Numbered from the stretch's first letter, positions 37,118 to 48,400 are shown. The stretch: DNA of 64,000 bases from Phoronis australis (GCA_002633005.1 NMRA01000671.1:62001-126000); one strand, 5' to 3'. Notes: generated by a model from the sequence alone, not told the origin. Numbers and translations: made by a program.

Positions 37118-37304
37118 AGGGGTCGTTACGCCATGCGACGGCCCCCAGGACGTACATGAAGATCAAAATCCAGTTTACTCGAAATATCGCAGTGTGCTTC
37201 CTCCTTCTGCGCAATCCAAGTCTTCAAGCGTTGGACCAGAGCCATGGACATCCAACAGCAGACCAGTGTCCGCCTCTTCATTTTTTGCGAATATTGAAGT
37301 CTGA
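37118..37304 (+). CDS. VWDE-like gene, last exon: cytoplasmic tail
   Basis: The acceptor TCTCTTTCAG ends at 37117. One base completes the Arg codon from the previous exon, and the frame runs 61 codons to TGA at 37302-37304. The tail contains DQNPVY (NPVY at 37167-37178, a PTB-domain and endocytosis motif), then SKYRSV (37179-37196), which fits the loose ITIM pattern, a Ser-rich stretch, and the C-terminus SSFFANIEV, a possible class II PDZ ligand. A different frame is also open here but does not fit the splice phase. AATAAA at 37415 may end the transcript. Confidence 0.85.
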
Positions 37305-37414
37305 CTTTCGCCCGTTTGCCTAATGTTTGCGTACCTTTATAATATTACATGTAGCTTACTTTAAAAGGGGACTGTAGTCAAAATAATATTGCAGTTAATC
37401 GGTTTTAACATACA

Positions 37415-37420
37415 AATAAA
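37415..37420 (+). promoter_or_regulatory. Candidate poly(A) signal
   Basis: AATAAA about 110 nt downstream of the stop codon of the VWDE-like gene. A transcript end was not observed. Confidence 0.45.
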
Positions 37421-40400
37421 ACTCACATTTGCCTGACTTGCATGCCAAACAAAAGCCGATTCGTATTGACGGTCAAAACACTAAATCCTTGAAAGCGATC
37501 GCTGATTGGCTGATGTGTCAGTGACGGGAATGGCGAGGTGTCGGCTGCTTTACACATGCATTGCTTATGTCATATTTGAAGAGTTTACATCGTAATTTAT
37601 CATTGTATCAATCGTCCTTATTTTTTGTTAATTGCCACAGTGCTGTAAAAGGTTCGCTATGCCTTTTTGTATGGCTGTATGACACCGCGTTGCTCAAACT
37701 CTTCGAAAAAGTTGTCTTCTAAAGGAATGGCCATCGCATACACTTGGTGTATAGTACACGCTAGTACATGTTGGCATACACTTGGTGTATAGTAGTACAC
37801 GCTAGTGTTGGCTAGCACAGTAAATGGAAAGTCCAACTTTTAATTCCATTACCGCTCGATGGTTTTTATTTTGTTACGAATCAACAAGTACACATAGTGT
37901 ACCTAATTATCGGACGGAACCTAAATATCGGACATTTCAAAAAATCTTACTTGAAGCATAATCTGAGAATTAAATGACACCAATTGTTGTTCCGTTGTAA
38001 TGCAGTCAATGTCCGGCACCGTCTCGTTTTTTACAGCGTTGCCTCGTTTTGATTTCACCGAGAGAGGGTGCAATTTAGACCCCCAAGTCGGCCTAAAATG
38101 GACGATCGCATAAATCGGTTATAAAAGTTGAAAATAAAATCTTTTTCCACAATGAAACTTTCTCATTGAACTGACAATATGTTACTGTTCCATTTTTTCA
38201 TTTGTTTTAAACTCAAGTCAAACCCCGACCGCGCACGTGCGGGTGTCATATCAAGAAGCCAAAGTGATAATAAAAACTGCAGTGATTTTGCACGTGCTTT
38301 AGTCGTCTGCACTAATTCATCGAAATGACTTGGCACCGTCATCAGATTTCATTTTATGGATAATTTTGTTGCGAATGGACCTGTGTTCTAGCAGCATATA
38401 TGTCAAAACACTCGAGCTGAAATTTGGCTACAAGGTGCCAGCGGCCATTACGTGGTTAGTCAGTTTTCCGCGGTGTGGCGTATGGGGAAACATGGTGTCC
38501 GATATTTAGGTTCTCCGAAGGTTTGCTTGTTGTGTTCAGTCGGAACATAAATGTGGCTTTCGGTGACAAGATATAGTAACACAACAATTCTATAAAGGTA
38601 ATTCTTTATTTCAGCAAAGAATTTACAACAATCCGTAGTATTTTGAATTAAATATAATGCAAAATGTGCCAAAACGTCCGATAATTAGGTCACTTGACTG
38701 TAGATGATGAGTTTCTAGCGATCTACTTATACGCACGTTGTGAAAATTTATCTGATGAATATTATCACAGCTCGTTACTTTGATACCAGAGACCCCTATC
38801 CTCAATTCACGACACCAGTGAGCAAAGGCTAGTGTGATCATGTACTTCGCCGGAAACGCATACATGTACCATCGCCGGGTTACCCAAGCCTTGGCCCATA
38901 GCTGTATACTAAATATAGGCCAACAGGTTTGAGCCGATATAGGTAAAAAACGGATAAATAAATTCTGACTCAAAATTAATGTCATTAAAACTAAGATCAT
39001 CCTTGAGTAAACTTATTAACCAAGTTCCTAGAGTAAACAAACTTCAGTATTTACCGGTGTTGGAAAAGTTAGTGATCGTTCATCGGCTGCTGCTAAAAAT
39101 GTGATGTGTTCTCTTGAGTTGGCTTTTGCGGTTACGTCACCTGACCTTTACCAGTTTCTTTTTCCCTGATTCTTTTATTAAGTGTTCGTCGCTGCCGGTA
39201 CCTAGGTTGCATACATGTTGCAATAAATTATCGGAACTTGTTTCATTTTGTTACAAGTTTTTAGTATTTTTATACCAGAAAACCGAATTTCAAAACAATC
39301 TTGGTGCTGCGAAGCTGTCATCATGTCCGGGCCGAAAGACGCCTCAAAGTATAGGAAATGGCGCGTGCGCCGTGTCACGAGCGTGCTGTTTTTGAAACGT
39401 ACGACACTTCTTTGTTACAAAAGGCGGCAACTTATGCTACCAGATGACGTTTATTTGATTGTTTTCCACATAAACGGCTGCAATGAACAATGTGAGTGTC
39501 GGTGTATACCAGATTTTTCATGAACCTCCCTCCGGTACGTTAGCTTTATATGTTGATGTAGCCTAAGTTTTACGACGATGTGACGAGCATAAGTCAACTA
39601 TACCCGGGTAGTCAACGGTTGTCTGAAATTTTGGGGTTAACAGAGCACAGCACACAGTGGTACGATAGGCTTCATACAGCTATATAGTCGGTAGCTTACC
39701 AACCCTTCAAATTTACAGAGTTGAGTATTGGCTGGCAGCTGGCTGACTGCCTGGCTAGAGTCCACATTGTCCACGGCACAGCCACACCAGTGTAAATTGT
39801 TGATACGGACTGGTTGCACCGGCAAATTTTCGTCTGACGATGACGATGACTGGGTATCACTTTGTGTTGCCTCGGCTCAAACAGGTATACCTGGTGACCT
39901 GACATTTCACACTAAAATTTCTTATTCCGACAATATGAAAAACGCAACTTGACTGCACGTTAACACAGGACAGTGACTTTGCCCCCGCCAAATACGTCAC
40001 GAGACGCAGCGCTCCAAGGCGGTAATATTTTTAGCTTCGTTAGAGAATATATCTTTACTTTTTGTTGTTGAATTATTTGTGAAATTATTCAACAATTCAT
40101 AGAGAACTATCCAGAATTTGTTCAGAATAAAATACAGTTCCCTTTTAAGCGAGCATCTGGAGTTTACGTCTTTCACAATTACTTATTTTCATAGGTGTCA
40201 TTTAAGAAGTGTGTGTAGTTGCCTCGCGTTTCCAGTCCAGCCATAGTAATCTCAATAGCACTCAGCTATTAGCATCCTGCTTCTAGGTCCGGGAATTTAC
40301 AGATCTTACGACACGTCTTATTGAATCAAAGACAATGTGCAGATGAAGAAAAGTGCTACAGTTTTCGATTTGGCTCACACCCCAGGGTGGCAACTATTAG

Positions 40401-42946
40401 TTGTTACCAGGACACAACTATCGACCTCGAGTGCCACAGAACGACTGGTGCTACACAACAATGGGGCCGCTTTCGTGTCGCCTGGAGTTTCACGTTTTGT
40501 GTTGTTTTCTTATTCTTCACAAGTTTTACTTAATTCGATTGCATTACTCTCTTCGTCCTTCCCATGACAATGAATTATTACTGCTATGCTGCCGGGTGCA
40601 ACACCAACGTCTTTCCCACATCAATGATTGACACAAAATTGTGCATAATTTCCAAATCTAGGTCGCTTTCTTATCTCGTGGAAAAGGAGAGCTTTATAGG
40701 CGTGTAATTCGGGACGGTTCTAATAGGTCATATCTTCCGCAAGAAGTGGTTTCCATAGAAAATATTATAATTCAATTGTTTTATGAAAATTTCCATATTT
40801 TTGGAATGGAATGCGGTAGAGACACTATTCCCCAACCATCATATGCGCTGACAATTGATAAGAAATAGAATTTTAAATTTGTTCAGAAACTGATTGAAAC
40901 TTCATTAATGCCACGAGGTGTGCAATTTAGAAGACTGAAATTGCGAACGTTAAAATTTCCAGTGATTTTGCAATGAATGTATTTGACGCATGATGAGAAA
41001 TTTTTAAAACGAGACTTGCGAAATTTGAAATTAAAATCAATTGTTCACGTTATACCTTTTAAGTCACATTAGAGTTCCAACACCGTGATTTCGATATAAG
41101 CAAAAATGATATTTGGCCGTTTCTTTATTATAAGTGTTGGTCAACGTTATTAATTAAGTCACCGTTCTTAGAATTAAGTTTAATTCCCGTTCACTCCGCA
41201 GTCTAGACCATGCCGGTTTACTTTGGCCCAATATCAATCTTTTTTGTTATTCATCAGACTCGGTCTTTTGTGCGATGTCACGACTCAAACGCCAATTATC
41301 TCCAACGCTGAGTGACTCGAAACCGGTGTCAAGAAATAAAAATTCATCGCAGTGTTTTGGCCCATTTTTGTAATATATCTTCCGCAAATGATTTCGTGTA
41401 CACTATCATTTCACGGGGAATTCAATTTTAGAAGCCAAATACATGTACCTTACATAATTACCAATTTCTGTTTTTAACTTTTCAAGTAACTTCAGCGAAT
41501 ATCTTATTGCGTGAAGACATCGCTAATGGAATAATTGCTCAGTACAACACAATAGGAGCTCAGGTCAGAAATGGAAATGTCAGGGGCCGACAGACAGGTT
41601 GTCTCGGCAGTTGATATAGAGAATCAGTATCCAACTACAACATAGCTCTGAACGGCCCGTATTCCTAATGAGTGTTAGAGAGTAACATGGAAATCGCTAT
41701 CAGGGTATGCTTGGTGTTTATTCTGTTTCGTGAAACAAGACGGATGAAACGCCCTCTACAGCACATGTACGACGTTACAACTTAAGTAAGGCAAAATTCT
41801 GCCAGCGTTACTGATAGCAACCCGTTGCCTCCGCACATTGTTTGCGCCAGTGCATTCTATGGCATTTGCACTGCGTCAAGAGCTCCTGGTACCCAATAAT
41901 TTCCACTCTGAGGGGAAACCAAAGTTACAAACGTAGTCTGGCTCCCTGACTACGAAATATGTTAGAGCTTGGCATTGTTTATATATGTATCTAAGAGTGA
42001 CATTAAACTATATTTACATTTGCATGACATCTACATGTAGGTCGACACACTGGAATTTTTTTGGAGTATAATAAATGCACTTCATATTTCTATTATTTAA
42101 TTGTTGTTTCATCATTGATATGTTTGTTGATCCGCAAGCCGGTATTCCGAAGAGTTTTAGTAGTAGTCCGATTTATCTTAATTTTTAAAATTTTGTGAAT
42201 TCCTTTTTCCATGGGTAACTGTTCCGATGGGTCGATTGCACGATTTGAACAAGGTACTACAGAGTAAAAGAAAAAAGTGATTAGCAATGTTTAATCACTT
42301 GGTTATGTATGGCACGGCAGAATAAAGGTATTTCACTTCAGCTTCAGGAACGTTTTTATGATGGGCGTGGAGTATTTTATTATATCGTGGTTTTCCTTGC
42401 CGACAATTATTTACGCAAATGACCGACTCTATTTCTGTGCAAATAAAAATGTTTTAAACACTTTATCTGTGGTATTAAAATACCACATACGGGTAATAGT
42501 TATTCATTTTACCGCCTTTATTCGAGTTTCAACTCCGCTGCCGAAGCTCGAAGCGTCGCCACTTTTTTGACTATTAGAACGTCGTTCTGTTGATTGTAGG
42601 AAGTTCGAACCCATGACCTTTTAATCGGGCTGTCAAGCCGACACTATATGGGTTACATTTTTTAACAGTTTACAAACTTGATGTCGCGTCAAAATACAAT
42701 AAGATAGGGAATGCTCCAGCTTTAGTTAATGCAAAAATTCACAAACATTCCAAAACCCATAACAATGTGAAGTGTCTTTTTACATTTTCTTATGAGTTCG
42801 AAGAAAACCAACAAACAGTTACGGCATACATGTAGTCACGTACGTTCAATCTCCGCCTCTTGGTTTTCAAGTCTTTTGTAATTTTGAAGGTTGGTCTTGA
42901 CTAAGTCTTGTAAGAAGGCCAGGTTAAGACATACGATGGAAATTAC

Positions 42947-43331
42947 CTTGATGAGATGTTGAACACATTCTTTCGTAAAATCAACACTAAAGTTTTTCTT
43001 TGTGATATTTGGATATGACGAGAATGGTGAGAACATGAGCTCCAAGCTCAGTACTGTTACGCTCTCTCCCTATCTCCTTTATTACGAGAACTTTGTCTTT
43101 CGTGTGGTCCTTCCAAGTTTTAAACGCTGTGCCCAAGTCACAGGTCACAATGAAGAGGCTTTTAAAAATCTGCTTATGCCAAGGAGTTTTCAGGTCAAAT
43201 GAAGACGTTTTTAATAGGGCCTGGGCGAATCGCAGGTTCTCGTACATGGCTTCTTTATCGAAAGCTTCGAAGTCACCCTTAAGTTCAACAAGAATCTCTC
43301 TATTTTCATCCGGGTCAAGTGCTCTGAATAT
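42947..43331 (-). CDS. Possible protein-coding exon(s), function unknown
   Basis: From about 43331 downward on the minus strand an open frame reads ALDPDENREILVELKGDF, then MYENLRFAQALLKTSSFDL and IFKSLFIVTCDLGTAFKTWK, ending near 42987. It is helical, well mixed in composition and unlike the surrounding spacer. It follows a possible acceptor (ACATATTCAG). A second short block, VDFTKECVQHLIK (42947-42986), sits between a fair acceptor (AACTTTAG) and donor (AAG/gtaatt), but its phase did not match a donor I could find in the first part. It may be a gene fragment or a pseudogene. Confidence 0.3.
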
Positions 43332-44147
43332 GTCATTGCTTTAAAATGGAAATCTAAGTAACAATTTATTACCGTTTCAGTGTTAATACGACACACTCCA
43401 ATTCGTGTACTGAAATTTTCAGTTAAATTGATCCAAGTCGTGCTCAAAATCACCCGACTATCTTTTATTTCCTCAGAACTTCCTCAAACATTTTGCCAAC
43501 TTTTGTAAAATGGAAAAATGCCACGTAACTTGTGTCAGATCACTTTTGAGAAAAAGTAGTTTGAAGACAGATGCATAAAATATGTGTAGCTTTGTAGGCC
43601 TGTGTATATTAACAATATGGCTTCTCGTTGAGGTAAGCATAATTGTCAGGGTATTTAAAGATGATATGTCTCATTAAATTGTGAATATGCAAAACAACCA
43701 ATGGTCTTCCGGTGTCCACGGCCAGAAACTATCCGAAAGCCAGTTACCGCGACAATTTCGCAAAAGTCTCGTTTTGCAGCACTATGTATTTGTAAATGAG
43801 TAATATGTCATCGTTACCCAAATAAAACAAGGCACAGTTTTTACTATTTGCTCATTTTACTGTCAAATAATGATATCGTGATACTATGAGGTTACTAAGG
43901 TTAGTTTGTTTGCGCATGTATTTCAGTGCATCAGTTACATGCACGGGTTTTTCAAAACTGGAATTTATTTAAAAATTGTTCCTTTTTCTGATTAGACTTG
44001 CTCTCGCAGTTTTCCATGGGGTCAGAAGGTGGTGTTTCTACAAATATAATATCCACGGTTTTAATGACACATAGCATCTTTAAAGTACGGCCACGTCATA
44101 CTGTATTGCTTCTTATCGCTTCTTACTTGTCTCGAACTTAGACATTT

Positions 44148-44405
44148 TTGTTTCATAACAAGCCATCAACTGGATATGTCAAGTACAAACCCGAACAATT
44201 CAACAAGATTACAACAAATGACGATTCACGCTCTCTTGCCCCGTGGTACAACAGCGTTCGAAACTTAGTGACGTCACCGATTGAGGTGTATAGACTTTGT
44301 ACAGGGGATTTCCCATTGAACTATTCATTTACCATTGAGGGTATATTTACGCTCACCACATCCCCGTTCATTTGCAGTCCCGCAAAGCTCTCAGATGTGC
44401 GCTGA
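44148..44405 (+). CDS. Unassigned open frame, low confidence
   Basis: An 85-codon frame with plausible composition (GYVKYKPEQFNKITTNDDSR, then SPIEVYRLCTGDFPLNYSF), preceded by an AG. No Met start or known domain; it ends 54 bp before the next gene's ATG, so it cannot be an upstream exon of that gene in the same frame. A repeat-derived fragment is equally likely. Confidence 0.2.
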   Translation: MFHNKPSTGYVKYKPEQFNKITTNDDSRSLAPWYNSVRNLVTSPIEVYRLCTGDFPLNYSFTIEGIFTLTTSPFICSPAKLSDVR

Positions 44406-44458
44406 TAGCTAATCACTACGGTCGGTTTAAACTTGACACTATTGTCTTCTAAAGCGGA

Positions 44459-44528
44459 ATGGCAGCATCAAAGTTGGGATTCAGTTTGCTGTTTATGATT
44501 AACTGCTGCGTTCTGACCCCTACTCCAA
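44459..44528 (+). CDS. Small secreted cysteine-rich protein, exon 1 (signal peptide)
   Basis: An ATG at 44459 opens MAASKLGFSLLFMINCCVLT and ends with a strong donor (CTCCAA/gtaagt) after 44528, phase 1. Lys followed by a hydrophobic core and a Pro/Thr-rich end is a good secretory signal. The context before the ATG (GCGGAATGG) is acceptable. The next in-frame acceptor I found is at 45603. No TATA box or transcript evidence was seen, so the promoter is undefined. Confidence 0.5.
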
Positions 44529-44737
44529 GTAAGTATTTACCATCCACAAAATACGTACTTTATAAATTAAAACTTCATTGTTCGGTAGCTTTCAAAATAG
44601 ATATAAGCAGAGGTCGACGTAATTTTGTCAAGTTCTGCCAAACTTGGACGAACCTATTTTAGAAACTTGACTAGGAAGTTGTTTTGCAGTAGAATGGACA
44701 TTTTGTCGAGCTCTAATCAGTGATAACTGAGATACTT

Positions 44738-45552
44738 CTAAAACCCACTCGACCCCCACACCCCACGTCCCTCTCGAGCATTGACCTCCTCGACCCACAA
44801 CCTGCGACCCCCACGACCTACAACCCCCTCAACCCAGTATACATGAGCTGGACTCATTCTGAAGATACAAAAAGCGCTGACTTGCAGGACCAATGAATTG
44901 TGGGCCGTGAGCCCAGCTGGTTTTTCCCTATTTTTGCAATTAAGAGAATTGATTCGGCAAGTTTAAAAGCCAAAGACAAAAAAAAAAAAACAACGACCAA
45001 GTCAAATGAAAGATCTACCAACGTTGAAATGTCGTTCCCGGCAGATTCTAATCGTCTCGTCTGCTCTTCAGTGAATGGCAGATTCAAACTTTTTACTGAG
45101 AGTGGCCAGGAGGAAGAGGCAAAACTGTGATTTCATCAGTAAATACAGTTTGAAAAAACCAACTGTCAACTAAAAAGTAATTCAACGTAATATTGTAAAC
45201 GAGTATTAAGCAGAAAGCAAGTTATAAAAATGTGAAATTATGTACCTTGACGTTGACTTGCCATTTGTAGCCGCTCGTGTACCTATTTCCGTGGCAACGA
45301 TAGCGCGGTTACAATGCGCTATTTCAGATCACGTTCTAGCGTCACTTTCTGTTTTAATCACCAGACTTCAGCTGGAGCAGACTCGCGTGTAGGTATGTCT
45401 TATGGAAAAGTCACTCAGCGATGTAATAAGAATATGAAATATGTAAAAAGCGCAAAAGACCTCTGTTGCCACAGGTCGTGAGACCTGGGGTTGTGGTTCG
45501 AGAGGGTCGTGGGTCGAGGGAAGTGGGGGTCGAGGGGATCGAGGGGGTTTAG
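44738..45552. mobile_element. 0.8-kb TIR element with G-rich/C-rich termini
   Basis: The left end CTAAAACCCACTCGACCCCC and right end GGGGATCGAGGGGGTTTAG are complementary. Each end continues for 80-100 bp of GACCCCCAC / GTGGGGGTC-like repeats (44755-44840 and 45470-45552), so the TIRs are long and imperfect. The G-rich strand has many runs of three to five Gs. The middle codes for nothing recognisable. The element makes up most of the intron between the two exons of the small secreted protein candidate. Confidence 0.65.
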
Positions 45553-45602
45553 AACAATCCGTGCTTATTGTGATGTTATTGTCTAATTCTGTATTTGTAT
45601 AG

Positions 45603-45763
45603 AGTTTTGCGAGGTAAGTTGTTGCAATTTCGACAACTGCGTGGAGTCACACCTGCCAAGCTATATTGAGTCGTGCTCACGTCTAAAAAATGATTGCTTT
45701 TTATGCGTGGAAGGCGACGCCGCTCTGTTTACTTTGAAAACTACTGTAATGGAAAACCATTAA
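45603..45763 (+). CDS. Small secreted cysteine-rich protein, exon 2
   Basis: The acceptor TTTGTATAG ends at 45602; the exon supplies the last two bases of a Lys codon and runs to TAA at 45761-45763. With exon 1 this is 231 nt, 77 codons including the stop. The predicted mature part has seven cysteines, including FCEVSCCNFDNC and later IESC, NDC, FLC. The CC-x-F-D-N-C part recalls the end of a Ly6/uPAR three-finger fold, but the rest does not follow that spacing, so no family is assigned. GAG/gtaagt inside the exon is a good donor and could shorten it. Only phase agreement supports the gene. Confidence 0.4.
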
Positions 45764-47500
45764 TTGCCTATGCTCAGTTAACCGCTATGTTTAGTAAGAA
45801 GAATACCACGTAGAGTAGAAAGAACTAGAAAGCAATAACACATAAGTCCATTGCAAATAACATTATAGGAATACTATACAAATTTGACAACTAAACCTAT
45901 AGACAAACCGGTACGAACCAGATACCCTTATTCACACCTGTAGAAAAATAGGCTCTCGAAATGTGGGGCCACTGTAAGTGAAAATTCTCTGAAAACCTAG
46001 TGTGGGCCTCCTTGCGCTGTGGCGTGCCAGTCTGTTCTATGAACTCGCTAACTAAGTAAATTTCCCGACGCCGATGAGGTTGATTAACATCACCTGAATT
46101 ATTCTAAGTGTTTCTAATTCGGAAACATTTTATTGCACGCCGCGAGTAACCGGTATGATGTGTAAGTCTTTCGGATGACTGAGCATCGTGACACCCGGCC
46201 CAATTCAAGCGAATTAACCACAAAGTAATATTCAATACCGTGAGAAAATTTTGTGTATTACACTCCATTACAGCGTCCTGTCGTTCAGTAACTTTTCCAG
46301 ACGTGGGGGTTGATGAACGTGCGATAATATCTGGCTTAATTTAACTTTCATTTTATCAGCCCACCCCAGTCAGGCTAGATACGATCTGATCGGAAATTAG
46401 AGCAATTATCAAACAAAAGAGCGCAAGCCCTCCAACCATCAACGCCAGAATGGAGTTAATTGGCTAGGGGGGTAAACTTCCCAACTTGTTGTTGGGCTAT
46501 CCAGTCGAACAAGTTGGGAACAACGGGATGTCGCCGTCATGCTTTCTCAGTGCTCCATGCACTGTCTCTTATCTGATTTGTATATCAGGCTCTATTGTCC
46601 CTGCATTAACTTTCATACTAAAGGCTATGTTTACACTGTGCCTTTTACGTAACAATAGGTATACATTTGCTTGTCAACGAAAGCCAATCTGTCCCAACTG
46701 ATGAAGTCACCAAGCGTAGATACATGCATTTCAGTTGGCAGTGTTTTAAGTTCCTGTTTGTAAATATACATGTACCACGTCATTTCGCTCATATAACATG
46801 AGGCACGCTTATCCGAAGTAAGTGATGTTTACATACTATTTGAAGTTTAAGCATTCAGTGAGAAGTAAATCGCGAATGACTGGTTTGCAAGCACCATAAT
46901 TATATCTGGAGCTTGAAACAGACCATAACAAAATTTTAAGAAAAATACCTTTGCACTTCAACTCTGTAACGGCCACCTATATTGTTTTTGCATGACGTCC
47001 CAATCAGTTCATGTTGGAGGACACGTTTTTAGTATGGTTGTGGACCTAGGACGCAGTTCTTAGCCCAATGCTAGTTAGGCAACACGTAGCGACTAGGTTG
47101 ACCGGTTGGGAGCAAAAATACTTCCCATCGAGTTCTATGCTAATTTCGTACCATGCACTTTAAATGGGCGGTAAGCTGCACAACTGTTCGGGGAATGTTT
47201 CAACTTTTATATTCCCTGATTGATTTTGTCTAAGTTTCAGACCAAGTTTTGTTATTTTTAATGGTACAGTGCTATAATTCGTATATTCCACAAACTGAAA
47301 AATCTTATATATATATANATTTCGGAGTAGTAGGGTAGGAGGTCAACAAATATGCGACTTTTTAAAAATTTTGTTCAACAACACTCAAAATTTGATTTAA
47401 AATTAAATGGTTTCAGTTTAGATTGTTAAGACTATTGTCTGTTTTTGAAAACTATAAAAGTTAAGGAAAACGGTGGGACATTAAAACACTATTTTTGGAA
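45764..47500. other. Spacer, mostly unassigned
   Basis: 46355-46470 repeats the 22570-22700 segment (ending GCAATTATC, then CCTCCAACC, CCAGAATGGA). Nothing else was recognised. Confidence 0.45.
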
Positions 47501-47502
47501 GT

Positions 47503-47757
47503 GTGGTTACATTAAGAAAATTTGGATTTATCTTAACCCCCAGGTTATTGATTAGTGTGCTGGTTATTATGTTGACACTCTCCTACAAAACAGTAATCTT
47601 TGGTAAAGACGACAAGCTAGTATTACTGACTGACATATTACTATTTTTCGGAAAACATTTTATCTTTATTTCTAAGCGTAAAGACCGAAGTTTGTGTTTT
47701 AACGGCTTTTTAAATACTGTCAGTCACTTTTACAACTATGAAAAGTATAGACCCTAA
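47503..47757 (+). pseudogene. Possible LINE reverse-transcriptase C-terminal tail
   Basis: An 84-codon frame ending in ILLFFGKHFIFISKRKDRSL then FNGFLNTVSHFYNYEKY, which resembles the C-terminal tail of jockey/CR1-like reverse transcriptases (a KxxI/F...F...LN pattern). The 5' part is not recognisable. It directly precedes the Penelope-like remnant. A chance frame is possible. Confidence 0.3.
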
Positions 47758-48400
47758 GGAGAAAATTCCTACGGGTCTACGGTCCAGGGTAGTGTACGAA
47801 TTTATCTGTGCTGTATGTGTCCTCAGTTATATAGGCGAAAGTGTTCGCCATTTGAAAACCAGGACCAGGGAACATCTAAATCCTAACTGAGGTTCACATG
47901 TAAACATTCATGTACAGAGATCAAATCATTGTTATCAGCAATGATTTTTCAACGACTTTGCAATAATTGACAGAGCAAAAACAACAAACTACTTAAAATA
48001 CGTGAGACTCTACACATCAATTGGTGCAAGCCCAATAGAACTATCGCCAGGACTTTGAGTGACGGCTTAACTGACCAGTCAGAACGCATCATTCTCGACA
48101 CACCGTTGTTTCCAAGCCGCCATTTTACCCGACAAACAACACGTTGCCGTGTAAAACTTGTTGTTTGTTTGTCAACATTACGCAAGAGGGCGGAGCTTGC
48201 GATAGGTCAAATTGAATAGGCAACTGTCACACCACAGGTTGTCATTGTTGGTCTAGTGTATTGTCACTTCGTGTAACTGACGGTGTGTCTTCCATCGCTT
48301 GTTACTGGGACTAACAAGGTGTCCACTATATTCTCTCTTCTGATGATTGTGTTTGAATAAATGACACCGAAACATGTCAAGTCAATTTAAAATCGTTGTT
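47750..48400 (+). mobile_element. Penelope-like retroelement 3' remnant (GIY-YIG region)
   Basis: At 47759-47887 the frame reads KEKIPTGLRSRVVYEFICAVC, then VLSYIGESVRHLKTRTREHL, and stops. Further on, in another frame, LKIRETLHINWCKPN (47986-48040) appears. SxVVYxFxCxxC, YIGxTxRHL and LxIRExLHIxxxKPxLN are the GIY-YIG endonuclease landmarks of Penelope-like elements. The downstream stretch to about 48400 ends in a hammerhead-like motif, as known for these elements. The reverse transcriptase part was not found, so this is a truncated and decayed copy. Confidence 0.75.
48337..48381 (+). ncRNA. Hammerhead ribozyme-like motif, decayed
   Basis: CTGATGA (48340-48346), a stem II candidate (GTGT...ACAC, with one extra U), CGAAA, then CATGTC. 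A15.1-U16.1 and C-G can close a two-pair stem III over a tiny loop, giving a GUC cleavage triplet. CTT before and AAG after give three pairs of stem I. Minimal hammerheads of this kind are known from Penelope-like elements, and this one lies at the end of one. Stem II is not perfect, so activity is doubtful. Confidence 0.4.

Larger units (their letters stand above)
11996..37304 (+). other. Gene span: VWDE-like type I membrane protein, 3' nine exons
   Basis: Nine exons (11996-12239, 25455-25645, 25955-26218, 26965-27078, 30013-30126, 32494-32607, 33388-33505, 34812-35982, 37118-37304) join with matching phases into 2517 nt, 839 codons including the stop. The product is cell-surface: post-vWD helix region, EGF, conserved VWDE segment, four Cys modules, mucin-like stalk, one transmembrane helix, short tail. 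All introns are GT-AG. Family knowledge (vWF D and EGF domain proteins with an N-terminal D8C domain) predicts missing 5' exons left of the window. AATAAA at 37415-37420, about 110 nt after the stop, is a plausible poly(A) signal. Ligand and physiological role are unknown. Confidence 0.85.
37305..44458. other. Intergenic spacer, 7 kb
   Basis: No convincing plus-strand gene. A 38-bp tandem duplication occurs at 37736-37812. One possible minus-strand exon is near 42947-43331 and one unassigned plus-strand frame at 44148-44405, both listed separately. A tRNA-like stretch on the minus strand at about 42585-42660 has a GGGTTCGAAC B-box but no pairing acceptor stem. The stretches 37820-42580 and 43340-44140 show nothing I recognise. 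Confidence 0.5.

Noticed and set aside
36985-37323. Plus-strand frame over the last exon reading KIKIQFTRNIAVCFLLLR
   Set aside because: It is open through the acceptor but does not match the phase 2 donor of the mucin exon; the other frame gives a proper stop and a motif-rich tail.
40321-40631. Kringle-like fragment (HNYRPRVPQNDWCYTT) on the plus strand
   Set aside because: Only one frame recalls a kringle, the required cysteines are missing and a stop lies upstream. Chance resemblance is more likely.
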